The notes under the pieces were generated by a model. That model saw only the letters and a program-made list of their open reading frames with translations. It was not told where the DNA came from and did not search any database. Shown here piece by piece: positions 60,896-64,000 of a stretch of 64,000 nt of DNA (the stretch's first letter is position 1; every line of letters begins with the position of its first letter). The stretch spans positions 86,017 through 150,016 of the forward strand of contig NZ_CAJYEB010000018.1 of NCBI RefSeq assembly GCF_913773735.1, read 5' to 3'. A program made the translations under genes and the position numbers. The stretch is from an uncultured Massilia sp. Its GTDB lineage: Bacteria; Pseudomonadota; Gammaproteobacteria; Burkholderiales; Burkholderiaceae_D.

Positions 60896-61825
60896 ATGGA
60901 CGCGAACCAGCGCAGCAGCATCAACAACCAGACGGACAACGGCGCCAACGACAAGGACACCCCGGGCGCGACCGGCAAGACGGCCGGCAGCAACCAGCCG
61001 CTCGACCATACCTACCCGCAGGGCCTGGGCGCCCACCAGGGCAACCAGCAGCGCGACATCATGGGCAGCCAGGGCCGCGCCGGCCAGGACCTCGTCGGCG
61101 GCGCCTACGACCGCAGCAAGGGCGACGACGGCACCGCGATCCCGGGTGGCTCGATGGAAACCCAGATCAACGGCGGTTCCGGCACCGTACAGGGCGTCAC
61201 CGACAGCCACGACCGCCAGATGCAGCAGAAATCCGGCGCCTATGGCCTGCTCGACCAGCCGGTGGGCCGGCGCGACCGGCACGAGGGCGTGGACCTGCAG
61301 CAGGACATCGAACGCGGCCACCGGCAATCGTCGACCAGCGGCGGCGGCATGCAGGGTCCGCGTGCCGGCACGCCGGCGCAGTCGCCGCAGGGATCGATGG
61401 GCAACCGCCAGTCGCAAGACCGCCCGCGCCGCTTCGTCTCGGACGGCGGCGGCATGCCGGGACCGGACAGCTGGAAGCGGGAAGGCAACCGCAGCGGCGA
61501 CCAGGCCGGCCAGGAAGCCCAGCGCGGCAATACCCAGCTCGACGTGTCCGGCTCGCGCTCGATGGCGAACCAGCATTCGGACGTCGGCGGCGTGCATGCG
61601 TCGAACGACGTGGCCGGCGGCCTGCCGCGCTCGCCGGGCAAGCCGGGCGCCGGCAGCGTCGACCGCGCCGGCTCGCAGACCGGCCCCGACGGCGCCGAAC
61701 ACGGCCCGGACGTGCACAAGTCGAACGACGCCGCCGGCGGCTACCCGCGCAGCCCGGGCTACGCCAACAAGCTGAACGGCGACGAGAACATGGACGACGA
61801 CACCGGCTTCAAGCGCAAGCCCTGA
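60896..61825 (+). CDS. Hydrophilic, probably disordered protein of unknown function
   Basis: The 309-residue product is rich in Gly, Asp, Gln, Ser, Asn and Arg and has almost no hydrophobic stretches, so it is likely intrinsically disordered. A 16-residue unit repeats at about 233-248 and 273-288 (VHxSNDxAGGxPRSPG), and GGGM(Q/P)GP occurs at 149-155 and 184-190. Such composition is common among desiccation-protection proteins. It is divergent from a KGG stress gene, which supports a stress role. AAGGAGA lies before ATG 60896, which decides the start. Confidence 0.65.
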   Translation: MDANQRSSINNQTDNGANDKDTPGATGKTAGSNQPLDHTYPQGLGAHQGNQQRDIMGSQGRAGQDLVGGAYDRSKGDDGTAIPGGSMETQINGGSGTVQGVTDSHDRQMQQKSGAYGLLDQPVGRRDRHEGVDLQQDIERGHRQSSTSGGGMQGPRAGTPAQSPQGSMGNRQSQDRPRRFVSDGGGMPGPDSWKREGNRSGDQAGQEAQRGNTQLDVSGSRSMANQHSDVGGVHASNDVAGGLPRSPGKPGAGSVDRAGSQTGPDGAEHGPDVHKSNDAAGGYPRSPGYANKLNGDENMDDDTGFKRKP

Positions 61826-61906
61826 CCCGGACGCGCCGGGCTTGATCCAGGTTCAAGCCCGTCGCGCTCGCCTGAACCAGCCGGGGCAGGCGCGGTCGAA
61901 CCGCGC

Positions 61907-62572
61907 ATGAAAGCCATCTTCCTCGACATGGACGGCGCGCTGGCCGAGGGCCTGCCCGCCGCCGCCGCCACGCCTCCGGACGCGTTCCCGAACGCACTCC
62001 GGAATGCATCTCCTGCCGCATCCCCTGCCGCATCCCCTGGCGCACCCTCCGGAGCGCCGCCCTGCGACATCGCGCGCCGCCTCATGCTGTGCCACGGCGC
62101 CGGCGCGGCGCTGCGCCTGCTGGCGCGGCTCGACTACCGCCTGTTCATCGTGGGCACCCTCGACGGCATCGCCTTCGGGCGCCTTGCCGCAGCCGCCACG
62201 GAAGGCATCGCCGACCGCCTGCACGACCTGCTGTTCCGCGAGCGGCTGGCGCTGGACGGCCTGTACTATTGCCCGCACCACCCGGACGGCAGCGTGGCCG
62301 CCTACGCCGTCGACTGCCACTGCCGCAAGCCGCGGCCCGGCCTGCTGCTCGAGGCGTCCCGCGAGCACGGCATCGACCTGCGCGCCTCGTGGATGGTCGG
62401 TGCCACGCTGCACGACGTCGAAGCGGGCAACCGGGCCGGCTGCCGCACCATCCTGCTGGACAACGGCAAGGAAACCGAATGGCGGCTGGGCCCGCGCCGC
62501 ATCCCGACGCGCATGGCGCCCGACCTGTACGCGGCCGCCGTGCTGATCGCCAGCCATGGAGAGCTGGCGTGA
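61907..62572 (+). CDS. HAD-IIIA phosphatase-like protein (GmhB-like) with altered active site
   Basis: The 221-residue product resembles heptose-bisphosphate phosphatase GmhB: AIFLDMDGAL (about 3-12), the zinc loop CPHHPDG...CHCRKPRPG (about 122-145) and MVGATLHDVEAG (about 163-174). Differences from active enzymes are Ala at position 11 where DxDGT has Thr, and Ala where MVGD has Asp (168). A 35-residue Ala/Pro/Ser-rich insert follows motif I. It may be a sugar-phosphate phosphatase of changed specificity or an inactive relative. Its stop codon overlaps the GT9 start. Confidence 0.75.
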   Translation: MKAIFLDMDGALAEGLPAAAATPPDAFPNALRNASPAASPAASPGAPSGAPPCDIARRLMLCHGAGAALRLLARLDYRLFIVGTLDGIAFGRLAAAATEGIADRLHDLLFRERLALDGLYYCPHHPDGSVAAYAVDCHCRKPRPGLLLEASREHGIDLRASWMVGATLHDVEAGNRAGCRTILLDNGKETEWRLGPRRIPTRMAPDLYAAAVLIASHGELA

Positions 62573-63675
62573 ATGGTGCCGGCGCGCGCGGCGGCGACCT
62601 CGCCGGCCGCTGGGCGACCGCGCGCCGCATCCTGTGCGTGCGCCTCGATTCCCTGGCCGGCGTACTGCTGAGTACGCCAGCCATGCGGGCCCTGCACGGC
62701 GCCGCGCCGGGGCGCAGCCTGACGCTGCTCGGCCCGCCGGCGGGCGTGGCCGCCCTGCCCTTCATCCCGGAACTCGACGACGCCATCGCGGCGCGCCTGC
62801 CGTGGCCGCCGGACGAGGCGCTGGCCACGACGCTGGCCGCGCGCCGCTTCGACGCCGCCATCGTCTTCGGCGCCTGCCTGCAGGATGCGCGGCCGGCGGC
62901 CCGCCTGTGCCGCCGCGCCGGCATCCCGCTGTGCCTGGCGTATCGTCGCGACGATGGGCGCGACTATGGGCACGGAGATGGACGCGGGGACACCCGCTAC
63001 ATGCCGCACCACTGGATTCCCGATCCCGAGCCGACACCGATGGTGCGCCACGAGGTGCAGCGCCAGCTGGCGCTGGCGCGCCATGCCGGCTGCGCGAGCG
63101 CGGACCAGCGGCTGTCGTTCGCGCCGCGCCAGCGCGACGTGGACGCCGTGCGCGGCCGCCTGCGCGCGGCCGGCGTCGATCCCGGTCGCCCATGGCTGCT
63201 GCTGCATCCCGGCGCGGGCGCTCCCGCGCGCGCGTATCCGCCCGCGCATTGGGCGCGGCTGCTGCGGCTGCTGGCGCGGGCGCCCGGATGGCCGCTGGTG
63301 CTGGCCGGCAGCGCCGCGCAAACGCCGCAGGTGGACGGCATCGCGCGCGCGGCCGGCGTGCCAGCGCTGTCGCTGGCGGGACGGCTGGGCCTGGGCGAAC
63401 TGGGCGCCGCGCTGCAACTGGCCACGCTCGCCATCGCCAGCCACGGCGCCCCGGCCCACATCGCCGCGGCCGTCGGCACGCCGCTGGTCGACCTGTATGC
63501 GCTGACCGAACCGCACACGACGCCATGGGCGGTGCCGAACCGGGTGCTGTTCGCCGACGTGCCCTGCCGCTTCTGCCGCAGCCGCGCCTGTCCGGCCGGT
63601 CACCATGGCTGCCTCGATGGCGTCGCGCCGGAACGGGTGGCGCGAGCGGCGCTGGAACTGCTCAACCTTACGTAA
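62569..63675 (+). CDS. GT9-family glycosyltransferase (LPS heptosyltransferase-like)
   Basis: The 368-residue product has the two-lobe GT-B fold: ILCVRLDSLAGVLLSTPAMRAL (about 21-42, the N-lobe opening) and LLLHPGAGAPARAYPPAHWARLL (about 206-228), then ASHGAPAHIAAAVGTPLVDLYALTEPHTT (about 299-327). The usual GNDSG of heptosyltransferases is SHGAP here. It is likely to add a sugar to a cell-envelope glycan. GTG 62569 was chosen: it overlaps the HAD stop codon (GTGA) and has GGAG about 7 bases upstream. The pairing with a GmhB-like gene fits envelope heptose. Confidence 0.85.
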   Translation: MNGAGARGGDLAGRWATARRILCVRLDSLAGVLLSTPAMRALHGAAPGRSLTLLGPPAGVAALPFIPELDDAIAARLPWPPDEALATTLAARRFDAAIVFGACLQDARPAARLCRRAGIPLCLAYRRDDGRDYGHGDGRGDTRYMPHHWIPDPEPTPMVRHEVQRQLALARHAGCASADQRLSFAPRQRDVDAVRGRLRAAGVDPGRPWLLLHPGAGAPARAYPPAHWARLLRLLARAPGWPLVLAGSAAQTPQVDGIARAAGVPALSLAGRLGLGELGAALQLATLAIASHGAPAHIAAAVGTPLVDLYALTEPHTTPWAVPNRVLFADVPCRFCRSRACPAGHHGCLDGVAPERVARAALELLNLT

Positions 63676-63873
63676 ATGTAATGTTCCCGTCTGGTTTCCG
63701 ACAGGCATTTTCCTTCACAATGGCGATGTCTTTATCACGCATCGCTCCAGCCAGTCGTCCTCGCAGTTCCAGACGCGCGGCCGCCGCATCCGGCCGATCC
63801 GGCGTCAGCCTCCTGCCAGCCCCATGCCCTTCGGCGCCTGCCTGTCCGCGATGTCCGTTTACGAAAGTTGAAT
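63676..63873. other. Intergenic region before the ArnA-like gene
   Basis: This 198-bp gap begins with AT-rich sequence after the GT9 stop codon and then becomes GC-rich. No hairpin terminator, clear promoter or small gene was seen in it. Confidence 0.35.
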
Positions 63874-64000
63874 ATGAAAAAAGTCCTCATCCTCGGCGTC
63901 AACGGCTTCATCGGCCACCACCTGTCCAAGCGCATCCTCGAGACCACCGACTGGGAAGTCTATGGCATGGACATGAACGCCGACCGCATCGCCGGGCTGA
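63874..64000 (+). CDS. ArnA-like NAD-dependent epimerase/decarboxylase (5' part)
   Basis: Only the first 42 residues are in the window: MKKVLILGVNGFIGHHL, then a Rossmann-type continuation with EVYGMDMNADR. GVNGFIGHHL is the NAD-binding motif, and the segment closely matches the C-terminal UDP-glucuronate oxidative decarboxylase half of ArnA. Starting at this domain indicates a stand-alone decarboxylase (UDP-xylose or UDP-4-keto-pentose synthase type) and not the two-domain ArnA. It could supply a sugar for lipid A or exopolysaccharide. Confidence 0.8.
   Translation, partial: MKKVLILGVNGFIGHHLSKRILETTDWEVYGMDMNADRIAGL

Overview
This window looks like a chromosomal segment of a high-GC betaproteobacterium of the family Oxalobacteraceae, closest in character to Massilia. 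The evidence is the protein sequences, the order gntR-sdhCDAB-sdhE-gltA with a divergent mdh, the DUF2863 and DUF3297 family proteins, the PEP-CTERM protein and the many intergenic hairpin repeats. I name the genus from general familiarity with such sequences; no search was run. No rRNA, tRNA, CRISPR array, insertion sequence or prophage is visible.

Layout. Positions 1-1138: a YdcH-type protein (cut by the left edge) and a PP2C phosphatase. Positions 1238-9334 (minus strand): 2-oxoglutarate dehydrogenase genes sucA, sucB and lpd, with a small PspC/SHOCT protein between sucB and lpd, then zapE and a lipoprotein. The lpd reading frame is broken in a GC-dinucleotide run near 3472. Positions 9621-14097: a Fur-controlled operon for a PepSY membrane protein, a DUF2271 protein with a flavinylation motif, a DUF4198 protein, an ApbE-type FMN transferase and an FMN/FAD/NADPH reductase. 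Positions 14318-17383: a secreted carboxylesterase and a FadL-type porin. Positions 17821-24266: a complete zeaxanthin-glucoside cluster, crtE-crtX-crtY-crtI-crtB, with a convergent crtZ.

Positions 24367-40366 hold mostly single accessory genes: a two-component system with a proline/alanine/valine-rich sensor insert and a neighbouring proline-rich secreted protein, a metzincin-like lipoprotein, gluQ, an SRAP protein, two tandem paralogous membrane proteins, a TetR/isochorismatase-like pair with a clear palindromic operator, and a RidA/LysR divergent pair.

Positions 40579-52555 form a second TCA-cycle block: gltA, sdhE, sdhB, sdhA, sdhD, sdhC and a GntR regulator on the minus strand, then mdh, a malyl-CoA-lyase-like gene, a small secreted protein and acnA on the plus strand. 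Together with sucAB-lpd the window encodes five consecutive TCA activities plus citrate synthase and aconitase. Positions 52822-63675 hold a Fur-controlled PiuC-type dioxygenase, DUF2863, a thioredoxin-reductase-like protein with a cyclic-nucleotide domain, a serine hydrolase/CYTH/M14-peptidase run, a divergent stress-type pair (KGG protein and a disordered protein), and an envelope-sugar pair (HAD phosphatase-like, GT9). The window ends inside an ArnA-like epimerase gene.

The strongest candidate for a less-described system is the Fur-controlled flavinylated electron-transfer operon. Also notable are a 12-bp tandem repeat that multiplies start codons between zapE and the lipoprotein gene, the tandem paralogs at 35344-36146, and several families of intergenic hairpin repeats.
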